A stretch of DNA of 28,638 bases, taken from assembly GCA_045658525.1 (NCBI GenBank), contig JAZOVD010000096.1, positions 1 to 28,638 on the forward strand, given 5' to 3'. Every line of letters begins with the position of its first letter. The stretch's first letter is position 1. The notes under the pieces were generated by a model that saw nothing but the letters and a program-made list of their open reading frames with translations, had not been told where the DNA came from and searched no databases. Of this stretch, positions 1-7,116 are shown in pieces. A program made the translations under genes and the position numbers. The DNA is from SIG673 sp045658525. Its GTDB lineage: Bacteria; Bacillota; Clostridia; Oscillospirales; CAG-272.

Positions 1-858
1 GAGCTGCAGATGCTTGGCAAGGCTGGGCAACCATTCCTCACCGCGGATAACGTGGGTCGTACCCATCAGATGGTCATCTACCGCGTGAGCAAAGTGGTAA
101 GTCGGTATTCCGTCGCTTTTCAGAAGAACGAAATCCTCGTCGTTTTCGGGAACCTCAAGCTTTCCTTTAATAAGGTCGGTAAACGGCTGCTTTACCGAAA
201 TATCGCCGTCCGACTTTATGCGGAGAACAAACTTTTCTCCCTTTTTAAGACTGTCCTCAACCTCATCAAGTGAAAAGCGTCTGCGGTCGAGCATCTCCTG
301 TCTTGCCGCCTCGGCATCCGCGTGCCAGTCCTTGGACTTTATCTCTTCCTTTTTGTCGGTCTGATTTAATCTTTCAAGCTCCTCGTCTGTGGTAAAGCAA
401 GGGTACGCCTTGCCCTCGGAGACGAGCTTCTTTGCGAAAACGTGATAGATAGGTCCGCGCTGACTTTGGCGGTAAGGACCGTATATACCTGTTTCTCCGT
501 CAGCCGTCGCGCCCTCGTCAAACTTTATTCCATAGTGCGCTAAGGTGTTTATAAGACTTTCAGCCGCACCCTCGACCTCGCGTTTTGCATCGGTGTCCTC
601 TATTCTGAGAAGGAAAACGCCTCCGCTCTGGTGCGCGAGACGCTCACCAACGGTAGTCGGGAAGAGTCCGCCGAAATGGAGAAAGCCCGTAGGGCTTGGC
701 GCGAAACGCGTTACCTTAGCTCCCTCGGGAAGCTGTCGCTCGGGGAAACGCGCGATACATTCCTCAGGCGTTTCGGTTACATTTGGGAAAAGCATTTCAG
801 CAAGCTGCCTACATTTTTCTGAGTCGCTGAAATCAAAAAAGTCTTTGTTTTCCGTCAT
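1..858 (-). CDS. gltX: Glutamyl-tRNA synthetase, N-terminal 286 codons (cut by window edge)
   Basis: Class I synthetase that charges tRNA-Glu in the cytoplasm. Translating the minus strand from the ATG at 858 gives an uninterrupted frame to base 1, so the C-terminal anticodon-binding part lies outside. The signature RFAPSPTGFLHFGG, containing the HIGH-like element, falls near residues 51-64, and the Rossmann-fold segment with RIEDTD follows. About 50 residues precede the signature, whereas classical GluRS reaches it within about 10; I recall this longer N-terminus from clostridial GluRS, so I read it as a clade trait. An AGGAAGG site precedes the ATG. It is the last visible gene of the minus-strand cluster, 23 bases after the HAD gene. 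A glutaminyl or non-discriminating specificity cannot be excluded without the rest of the protein. Confidence 0.95.
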   Translation of the reverse strand, partial: MTENKDFFDFSDSEKCRQLAEMLFPNVTETPEECIARFPERQLPEGAKVTRFAPSPTGFLHFGGLFPTTVGERLAHQSGGVFLLRIEDTDAKREVEGAAESLINTLAHYGIKFDEGATADGETGIYGPYRQSQRGPIYHVFAKKLVSEGKAYPCFTTDEELERLNQTDKKEEIKSKDWHADAEAARQEMLDRRRFSLDEVEDSLKKGEKFVLRIKSDGDISVKQPFTDLIKGKLEVPENDEDFVLLKSDGIPTYHFAHAVDDHLMGTTHVIRGEEWLPSLAKHLQL

Positions 859-881
859 TTTTGGATATTCCTTCCTAATGT

Positions 882-1532
882 TTATTTAAGTAAGAGTGTT
901 TCAAGTTCATCTGCGGAGTGTGCGACCTCGGTAGCGCCCGCTTTTGAAATCTCTGCTTTTTCTCCGTAGCCGTAACTGACTCCTATACACGGAAGTCCGT
1001 TTTGTAACGCACCCGTAACGTCGAAAACCGTGTCTCCGATCATTACGGAAAGATTTGGGTCTGACTTACTTTCTAAAAGAGCGTAAGCGAGAACGTCCTC
1101 TTTTTTTACCCGGCTTCCGTCGAGCGTGCTTCCATATATACCATCAAAATATTGTTTTATTTCAAAATGTTCAAGTATCTGGGTGGCAAAACCCTCGGGC
1201 TTTGATGTCGAAAGATAGACTTTTTTACCAGATGCCTTTAAGTTCTTTAAAAGCTCTGCTATCCCGTCGTAGAGCGAGCATTCAAGAACGCCTTTCGGAC
1301 GGTAATATTCTCTGTAATGCTCGACCGCCTCGTGTGCGGTAGGCTCGTCCATTCCGAAAAACTCCATATACGAAGCGTAGAGAGGCGGTCCGATGAACGG
1401 CTTTAACGCTTCTCTTTGCGGTTTGGCTATTTCGGGGTAATATTCAAGTGAGAAAAGTATTGAATTTGTAATACCTATATACGGATCTGTCAAGGTTCCG
1501 TCAAGGTCGAAAAATATGCTTTCGTAGTTCAT
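882..1532 (-). CDS. HAD-superfamily hydrolase, phosphoglycolate phosphatase-like
   Basis: 216-residue cytoplasmic phosphatase of the HAD superfamily, most like the Gph/PpaX group; the substrate cannot be read from sequence. Motif I is FDLDGTLTD with nucleophile Asp9 and acid Asp11. Motif II is the STS segment near residues 108-110, the conserved Lys lies near 143-144, and motif IV is GDTVFD with Asp167 and Asp171. The helical cap insert lies between motif I and about residue 85, as in subclass IA enzymes of this length. Its start overlaps the end of the AEC transporter by 4 bases (ATGA), implying translational coupling, and gltX follows 23 bases downstream. The functional link to either neighbour is not evident. 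Confidence 0.9.
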   Translation of the reverse strand: MNYESIFFDLDGTLTDPYIGITNSILFSLEYYPEIAKPQREALKPFIGPPLYASYMEFFGMDEPTAHEAVEHYREYYRPKGVLECSLYDGIAELLKNLKASGKKVYLSTSKPEGFATQILEHFEIKQYFDGIYGSTLDGSRVKKEDVLAYALLESKSDPNLSVMIGDTVFDVTGALQNGLPCIGVSYGYGEKAEISKAGATEVAHSADELETLLLK

Positions 1533-2476
1533 ATAAGATTAAGGAACAGCGCCATAAGCGGCATAGTGAGAAGTGAAAGTACGGTGCTTATAGAAACGAA
1601 TTTTGATGCCGTTACGGAGTCGGAGTTAAAACGCTCCGCAAACATACAGGTTGCCGACGCCGCGGGAGTTGAGGCACATATCAGAACTACCGAGAACGCG
1701 GTAAGATCGTAAAAGCCGAGCAGCTTGCATACAAAGAGTATTCCAAACGTAGCAAGAGGGAGTATCAAAAGCCTGAGTGCGAGTGCTACGTAGAGATTCA
1801 AGTCATTGAACGCGCCTTTGAGTTTAAGATCGGCAAGCCGCATACCTATTATCATCATAGACATAGGCGCGACTGTGTTTTTGAGCATTTCCAGTGCCTC
1901 GCCCGTAAATGAAGAAACGGCGGACGGCAGGTAGGAATAAAAATTGGTCACGAATATGAGTATTCCGATCATAGTGGGGATAGTCGCGGCGTTGAGGAAC
2001 ATCTTTTTCGGAGAGATAAACGACTTATCCTCCGAATATATGAGACAGCCGAGCGACCACGAGAAAAAGTTAAATCCTATAATGTACACGGAAGCGTATA
2101 TTGCCGCTTCTGTGCCGAAGATCATCGTTATGAGCGGTATTCCCATATAACCTGCGTTAGCGAACGCCACTCCGAAACGGTAAACCTTTGCCGTTTCCTT
2201 GGGTGCTTTCCTGAAAAAGAATCTGACGGAAACGATGAAAAGCGTGTGTACTATGAACGTGAGTATAAATACGATGATAGCGGAACGCATTATCTTTCCG
2301 TCATACGGTCTGAAAAATCCGACTATCAGCATTGCGGGCTGAGTTATGTACAGTATCGTATTGGTAAAGCCAAGGGGAAGCTTATCGTCGGCTAAGTTGG
2401 TTTTTCGTAAGATAAACCCGGGGATTATCATTACGAAGAGCAGAAGAACTGCCCTGAAAAGTACGGATATATCCAT
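1529..2476 (-). CDS. AEC-family (auxin efflux carrier-like) transporter
   Basis: 315-residue integral membrane protein of the AEC/MleP family, which moves small organic anions or related solutes. The sequence is hydrophobic nearly throughout, with about ten predicted membrane segments in two halves. It shows the family-typical N-terminal pattern IPGFILRKTNL, a central FANAGYMGIPL segment with helix-breaking residues near residues 105-115, and a second-half CASTPAASATCMFAE segment near 268-282 that corresponds to the conserved small-residue region of the family. Full length for the family. It begins 6 bases after the upstream membrane protein stops, with GAGGA about 10 bases before the ATG, and overlaps the HAD gene by 4 bases. 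The substrate is unknown. Confidence 0.88.
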   Translation of the reverse strand: MDISVLFRAVLLLFVMIIPGFILRKTNLADDKLPLGFTNTILYITQPAMLIVGFFRPYDGKIMRSAIIVFILTFIVHTLFIVSVRFFFRKAPKETAKVYRFGVAFANAGYMGIPLITMIFGTEAAIYASVYIIGFNFFSWSLGCLIYSEDKSFISPKKMFLNAATIPTMIGILIFVTNFYSYLPSAVSSFTGEALEMLKNTVAPMSMMIIGMRLADLKLKGAFNDLNLYVALALRLLILPLATFGILFVCKLLGFYDLTAFSVVLICASTPAASATCMFAERFNSDSVTASKFVSISTVLSLLTMPLMALFLNLI

Positions 2477-2482
2477 ATTAGA

Positions 2483-3349
2483 TCAATCCTCGTTATAATG
2501 GTAGAGTCTTATCGCGAGATAGAGAGTAAAGGCGAACTCGAAAACGATGATCGCGGTGTTTTCCGCGGATACTGTTTTTTCACATACAAGCATAGCGCAT
2601 CTTGCGACGGTAAATCCAAAACAGAAGATGAACGTTGAACAAAGAAACGCAAGATGTAAGCGGGGCGAACGCTCCTCAGTGTGCATTTTTATCTCATAGA
2701 CCGTGAAAAGCATAAGCATCAGTATAAGAAGCTGTTCGGTCAGTCTGTACGGTGAGGAAAGAACGTAGGTGTGGTCGAAATATTTTTCTATTACGTTACA
2801 TATACACCACGCAACTCCGAAAAATCCGCAAACGAGGTGAGCCTTTGGGCTTGCGAAAAGCCTGTCCGTTATCTCGGGAACGAAATACAGAGCGAAGGGA
2901 AACGCGAGAAATACGGAAAGCATCGTAAGAGGAAGATTGGAAAGCTCGTTCACCTTACCCGAAAAAAGAAGATGAAGCCTGACAGCCGAGAGAGATAAAA
3001 GTCCGAGTGCGGTGAGTATGCGTACTATCCTTGTCTCTATCTCATCGGATGAGTAATAAGCCTTGTGTTCGTTTTCTTTTGGGAATATAGGCTCGGAAGC
3101 GGTTGCTTTTGGTATCAGTATGAAGCATAACGCAAACGTTACCGCGCAGGCGGCGACCGTGAAAATAAACGCCGCTGTAAACAAAAAGCTTCCGTGCTTA
3201 AAAAGCTGGTTTTGAGGCTCGAAGTCCTTTATCAGCGCAAAGCTGAAAATAACGGCAGATGCGAGCGCTAACACAGCGGAGAGTATGCGCAAGGTGCGTT
3301 TTTTGTAATAATGTGCTTCAAGTCCCTTTGCAGAAATGTTTTCTTCCAA
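2483..3349 (-). CDS. Unrecognised integral membrane protein, about 8 membrane segments
   Basis: I do not recognise a family. From the chosen start the product is 288 residues. A basic segment (HYYKKRTLR) precedes about eight hydrophobic stretches, and the last ends near the C-terminus, which closes with a short charged tail. No signal peptide, enzyme motif or transporter signature is visible. An open frame extends upstream to an ATG at 3427, but that ATG has no ribosome binding site and lies between the -35 (TTGCAA) and -10 (TATAAT) of the likely promoter. The TTG at 3349 has AAGGAG nine bases upstream and lies downstream of the inferred transcription start, so I chose it. First gene of the cluster with the AEC transporter, HAD phosphatase and gltX. 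Confidence 0.75.
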   Translation of the reverse strand: MEENISAKGLEAHYYKKRTLRILSAVLALASAVIFSFALIKDFEPQNQLFKHGSFLFTAAFIFTVAACAVTFALCFILIPKATASEPIFPKENEHKAYYSSDEIETRIVRILTALGLLSLSAVRLHLLFSGKVNELSNLPLTMLSVFLAFPFALYFVPEITDRLFASPKAHLVCGFFGVAWCICNVIEKYFDHTYVLSSPYRLTEQLLILMLMLFTVYEIKMHTEERSPRLHLAFLCSTFIFCFGFTVARCAMLVCEKTVSAENTAIIVFEFAFTLYLAIRLYHYNED

Positions 3350-3406
3350 GAGAAAATTCTCCTTAAAAATCGTTTTTCGGAAGTAATCGAGATTACGCCT
3401 TATAAT

Positions 3407-3435
3407 ATTATATACCTCTTTGCACATTTTTGCAA
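3407..3435 (-). promoter_or_regulatory. Promoter for the membrane protein-AEC-HAD-gltX cluster
   Basis: Read on the minus strand: TTGCAA (3435-3430), a 17-base spacer, then TATAAT (3412-3407). The transcription start would fall near 3400, leaving a leader of about 50 bases before the TTG start at 3349. This placement is the main argument against the upstream ATG at 3427. Confidence 0.7.
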
Positions 3436-3505
3436 GACTAATTTTAATTTTTTTTATGTTTTTTCCGAAAATTACATTTTATATGAAGTTTTTTTAAAAA
3501 AGGTC

Positions 3506-3534
3506 TTTTCAATTTGTTAGTTTTGTGTTATAAT
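3506..3534 (+). promoter_or_regulatory. Promoter for tsaE and following genes
   Basis: TTTTCA (3506-3511), 17 bases, then TATAAT (3529-3534) preceded by TG at 3526-3527, an extended -10. The weak -35 is compensated by the TGn motif. It is divergent from the minus-strand promoter at 3435-3407; about 70 bases lie between the two -35 elements. Confidence 0.65.
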
Positions 3535-3587
3535 AGATATGATTATGAGAAAAAGCAGGAAGCTTGTCGATGGAGGTTAAAAAATAT

Positions 3588-4025
3588 ATGGAATTTATAT
3601 CCTCCTCTTGCGCGGATACCGAGAAGATCGGTAAAAAGGTCGCCGAGGTGTTGAAAAGCGGTGGTTTCGTTGCGTTTTACGGCGATCTCGGAGCAGGAAA
3701 AACGGCGTTCGTTCGCGGTATGGGGCAGTATCTTTGTCCCAATGCCGCTGTGTGCAGTCCGACCTATTCGGTAATAAACGAATACAAGAAGAACGGCAAA
3801 ACCGTTCTTTGTCACGTAGATGCGTACCGAATAAACGATGACGACGATCTTTATTCTACGGGATTTTACGACTGTGCCGATTATCCTGAGTGCGTGATGG
3901 CGGTCGAATGGAGTGAAAAGATACCGTTTGCCGTTCCGGAAGATGCGGTCAGGGTGACGATAGAGCGTATGGGCGAATCCGAACGAAGGATAACCGTAGA
4001 TGGGCTTTCGTGCGATATTATTTAA
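3588..4025 (+). CDS. tsaE: tRNA threonylcarbamoyladenosine synthesis ATPase TsaE
   Basis: P-loop ATPase that works with TsaB and TsaD to transfer the threonylcarbamoyl group to A37 of ANN-decoding tRNAs, including the tRNA-Lys encoded downstream. The Walker A motif GDLGAGKT is at residues 32-39, and CSPTYSV and HVDAYRI follow as in the family. 145 residues from the ATG at 3588, the normal length. In-frame starts also exist at TTG 3564 and ATG 3570; I prefer 3588 because GGAGG sits at 3572-3576, inside the longer reading, and because family members start just before the TxxIGxxVA helix. tsaB follows 26 bases downstream. Confidence 0.93.
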   Translation: MEFISSSCADTEKIGKKVAEVLKSGGFVAFYGDLGAGKTAFVRGMGQYLCPNAAVCSPTYSVINEYKKNGKTVLCHVDAYRINDDDDLYSTGFYDCADYPECVMAVEWSEKIPFAVPEDAVRVTIERMGESERRITVDGLSCDII

Positions 4026-4051
4026 AATAACCGAAAGGGAGCGTTTGAAAC

Positions 4052-4774
4052 TTGAAGATACTTGCTTTGGACTCGACCTCCAAGACTGCTACTGCGGCGA
4101 TCACCGAGGACGAAAAGCTTATTGGTCTGACCGTTCTCGATACGCAGAACACGCATAGCGTTACTTTGCTTCCCACCATAAATTCCTTGCTTGAAAATTC
4201 GGGAACGGATATAGGAGAGATAGACCTTTTCGTATGCTCGGCGGGTCCCGGCTCGTTTACGGGAGTACGTATAGGCGCGGCGACGGTCAAGGGTCTTGCG
4301 TTTACGGAGAATAAGCCTTGTGTGGGCGTTTCCTCGCTTGAAGCGCTCGCAATGAACATAAACGCCGAAAACGGCATAATCTGTCCGGTAATGGATGCCA
4401 GACGCGGTCAGCTTTATAACGCGCTTTTCTCGGCAGAGGCTGGCGGTAAGATGAAGCGTCTTACCGAGGACAGGATAATAACCAAGGATGAGTTAAAGGA
4501 CGAGCTTTACGGCAGAGGAGTAAGGATATATCTTACGGGTGACGGTTATAAGATCGCAAAGGCGGCTCTTACGGAAACCGATTGCCCTGAGACGCCCGAG
4601 CTTCAAAGATACCATAATGCCTATAACGTCGCCTTACTCGGATACCGTAAATATATCTCGGCAAGCGAGAGCGAAAGAGAAGCGTTTACTCCGTCGGCAC
4701 TTTCGCCGATATATCTGAGAGCATCTCAGGCGGAGCGCGAAAGACTTGAAAGAGAAGCGATGAGATCAAAATAA
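4052..4774 (+). CDS. tsaB: tRNA threonylcarbamoyladenosine synthesis protein TsaB
   Basis: 240-residue ASKHA-fold partner of TsaD, required as a scaffold or dimerisation subunit for t6A formation. The N-terminus MKILALDSTSK and the motif GPGSFTGVRIG at residues 65-75 are diagnostic. Translation starts at TTG 4052 with GAAAGGGAG ten bases upstream; no ATG in a suitable position exists. It follows tsaE directly, as in many Bacillota, but rimI and tsaD, which often come next, are absent; rpiB follows instead. TsaD must therefore be encoded elsewhere, since TsaB and TsaE alone cannot make t6A. Confidence 0.93.
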   Translation: MKILALDSTSKTATAAITEDEKLIGLTVLDTQNTHSVTLLPTINSLLENSGTDIGEIDLFVCSAGPGSFTGVRIGAATVKGLAFTENKPCVGVSSLEALAMNINAENGIICPVMDARRGQLYNALFSAEAGGKMKRLTEDRIITKDELKDELYGRGVRIYLTGDGYKIAKAALTETDCPETPELQRYHNAYNVALLGYRKYISASESEREAFTPSALSPIYLRASQAERERLEREAMRSK

Positions 4775-4806
4775 AACCGCTAAAAACGGAAAGGAAATAT
4801 AAGATC

Positions 4807-5253
4807 ATGACAAAAATAGCTATCGGCTGTGACCACGGAGCCTATGCGCTCAAAGAGGAGCTTAAAGTTTACCTCGCGGAAAAAGGATACGAGGTTGACG
4901 ACTGCGGAACGTATTCAAACGATTCCGTGCATTATCCCATATACGCAAAAGCGGTATGCGGTAAGGTGCAAAAGGGCGAAGCGCTCTACGGAATACTTCT
5001 TTGCTCTACCGGTATAGGAATGAGCATAGCGGCGAATAAGCACAAGGGAATAAGAGCCGCTCTCTGCGGAGACGGTTACAGTGCTAAATTCACGAGACTT
5101 CACAATAATTCCAACGTTCTTTGCATAGGTGCGCTCGTTACGGGCACGGGTGTGGCAAAGGAGATGACCGATATATTCCTTACAACGGAATTTATGGGCG
5201 GTAGGCACGAGACCCGCGTAAACATGATAACCGAAATAGAAAACGAACAGTAA
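4807..5253 (+). CDS. rpiB: Ribose 5-phosphate isomerase B
   Basis: 148-residue RpiB/LacA/LacB-family isomerase that interconverts ribose 5-phosphate and ribulose 5-phosphate in the non-oxidative pentose phosphate pathway. N-terminal IAIGCDHGAYALK carries the phosphate-binding and catalytic Asp-His pair at residues 9-10. The catalytic cysteine is Cys66 in CSTGIGMSIAANK, followed by the GIRAALC segment and the HNNSNVL motif. Full length. The Cys66 form marks it as RpiB rather than RpiA. GGAAAGGAAA precedes the ATG. It lies in the same direction as tsaB, 32 bases downstream. Allose-6-phosphate isomerase is a possible alternative, but the housekeeping context favours RpiB. Confidence 0.94.
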   Translation: MTKIAIGCDHGAYALKEELKVYLAEKGYEVDDCGTYSNDSVHYPIYAKAVCGKVQKGEALYGILLCSTGIGMSIAANKHKGIRAALCGDGYSAKFTRLHNNSNVLCIGALVTGTGVAKEMTDIFLTTEFMGGRHETRVNMITEIENEQ

Positions 5254-5294
5254 TAACATAAAACAGGCATTCGAAAAACAAGGAGAACAAACCA

Positions 5295-7076
5295 ATGAGT
5301 GTATTCGATTTTCTTGAACTCGTATGTGGTCTCGCCCTTTTCCTTTACGGAATGAACATAATGGGCGACTCGCTCAAAAGAAGCGCGGGTAACCGTCTTA
5401 AAGCGATACTCGCAAGTCTTACGTCAAGTCCTTTTAAAGGCTTTTTGCTCGGACTTGGTGTTACCGCGATAATCCAGTCGTCGTCCGCGACGACGGTAAT
5501 GGTCGTCGGTTTTGTAAACTCGGGAACGATGCTGCTCTCTCAGGCGGTAGGAGTTATTATGGGTGCGAACGTCGGTACGGCGGTAACGTCGTGGCTGACT
5601 GCGCTCTCGGGTATAGGCGGAGGAAAAGGCGCTGAGGCACTCGGACTGCTTCAATGGCTCAAACCCTCGTCGTGGATGCCCGTTCTTGCGATAGTCGGAC
5701 TTTGTCTTACGATGTTTGCCAAGCGTTCGCGTAAGAAGGATATAGGTCACGTGCTTCTCGGATTTGCCGTGCTTATGGTCGGAATGGACCTCATGAGCGG
5801 CTCGGTTTCGGGACTTAAAGGCGTTGTCGGCGAGATATTCGCAATGTTTGCGAACAATCCTATCCTCGGAGTTCTGGCAGGAACGCTTCTCACCGCACTT
5901 GTTCAGTCCTCGTCTGCCTCTGTCGGTATTTTGCAGTCGCTTACGACTACCGGCGGGATAACATTTGGTGCGGCTATCCCGATAATTATGGGACAGAACA
6001 TCGGTACCTGCGTTACCGCGCTTATATCCTCGATAGGAGCGAAGAAGAACGGTAAGCGCGCGGCACTCGTACACCTCTACTTTAACGTAATAGGCGTTAC
6101 GGTGTTTATGATACTGTTCTACGTTATCAAAGCGTTCGCGGCTCCGCTCCAAGAGTTTGTCGGCGGAACGATAGACATGTGGGGCGTTGCGGCAGTCCAT
6201 ACGCTGTTCAAGATATTCTGCGTAATAGTTCTTATGCCCTTCTCCCGTCACCTTGAAAAGTTGGCGGTAGCAACGGTAAAGGATAAAGAGGACGATGACG
6301 ATACAGCTAACCTTATAGACGAAAGACTTCTTGCTACTCCCTCGGTCGCTATCGAAAGATGCGGAGAGGTTGCGGCTAAGATGGCGGATATGTCCTGTGA
6401 GGCACTCGTTGCTTCGCTTGCGCTTTTCGATGAGTATGATGACAAAAAAGCGGATATGATACGCGGTATAGAAAATAAGGCTGACCTCTATGAGGACGCG
6501 CTCGGCTCGTATCTTGTAAAGCTCTCAGCGCACAGTACGAACGAGACGGAAACGAGTGAGATAACAAAGCTTCTCCATATCATAGGAGACTTCGAGCGTA
6601 TCTCCGACCACGCGGTCAACTTTGTTGAGTCCGCTGAGGAGATGAAGGACAAGAAGCTCAACTTCTCGAGTGAGGCTACGAGAGAGCTTGCGGTGCTTCG
6701 CGCGGCTGTTACCGAGATAATCGGACTTGCAAAGGACAGCTTTGTTAAGAACGATATAATGTTGGCGTCAAAGGTCGAGCCTCTTGAGGACGTCGTTGAC
6801 GAGCTGCGTGACGAGATAAAGCTCCACCACGTTCTCCGTCTCCAAAAGAGCGAATGCTCGATAGAGCACGGCTTCGTTCTTTCGGATATACTCACTAACC
6901 TCGAAAGAGTATCAGACCATTGCTCCAACATCGCAGGCTGCGTTATAGAGATAGCGCATAACGACCTCGATCTCCATAAATATACCTATTCCATCAAGAA
7001 CAGCGGCGAGGAGTTCGACCGCGCGACAAAGGAATACAAGCGTAAGTATTCTCTTGCAAAAAAAGAAAATAATTAA
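5295..7076 (+). CDS. Na+/phosphate cotransporter with C-terminal PhoU-like domain
   Basis: 593-residue member of the NptA/YjbB (Na/Pi-II) family. Two repeated membrane halves carry the hallmark sodium and phosphate-binding motifs QSSSATT (residues 61-67) and QSSSAS (from residue 204). Membrane segments run to about residue 325. The remaining 260 residues are charged and helical, with two PhoU-like three-helix bundles; the segments ERISDHAVNF and ERVSDHCSNIA match the PhoU ExxxDH-type metal sites. This architecture is common in Clostridia and suggests phosphate import or export adjusted by internal phosphate. AGGAGAACA precedes the ATG. No pst or pho regulator gene is nearby. Transport direction is unknown. 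Confidence 0.93.
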   Translation: MSVFDFLELVCGLALFLYGMNIMGDSLKRSAGNRLKAILASLTSSPFKGFLLGLGVTAIIQSSSATTVMVVGFVNSGTMLLSQAVGVIMGANVGTAVTSWLTALSGIGGGKGAEALGLLQWLKPSSWMPVLAIVGLCLTMFAKRSRKKDIGHVLLGFAVLMVGMDLMSGSVSGLKGVVGEIFAMFANNPILGVLAGTLLTALVQSSSASVGILQSLTTTGGITFGAAIPIIMGQNIGTCVTALISSIGAKKNGKRAALVHLYFNVIGVTVFMILFYVIKAFAAPLQEFVGGTIDMWGVAAVHTLFKIFCVIVLMPFSRHLEKLAVATVKDKEDDDDTANLIDERLLATPSVAIERCGEVAAKMADMSCEALVASLALFDEYDDKKADMIRGIENKADLYEDALGSYLVKLSAHSTNETETSEITKLLHIIGDFERISDHAVNFVESAEEMKDKKLNFSSEATRELAVLRAAVTEIIGLAKDSFVKNDIMLASKVEPLEDVVDELRDEIKLHHVLRLQKSECSIEHGFVLSDILTNLERVSDHCSNIAGCVIEIAHNDLDLHKYTYSIKNSGEEFDRATKEYKRKYSLAKKENN

Positions 7077-7116
7077 GCGACTACGGTAAGATCCGTTTGA
7101 AAGGAAAATACAGAAA

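Noticed and set aside
10..273. Small plus-strand open frames within 1-889
   Set aside because: They are antisense to gltX, whose minus-strand reading carries the RFAPSPTG signature.
5424..6251. A 275-codon minus-strand open frame opposite the Na/Pi cotransporter
   Set aside because: It is antisense to both QSSS motif regions, and its composition (Arg, Tyr, His rich) is typical of a reverse-frame shadow.
7077..7116. T-box riboswitch before alaS
   Set aside because: The gap is only 40 bases and lacks the T-box sequence, specifier loop and terminator. The same holds for the 62-base gap before argS.
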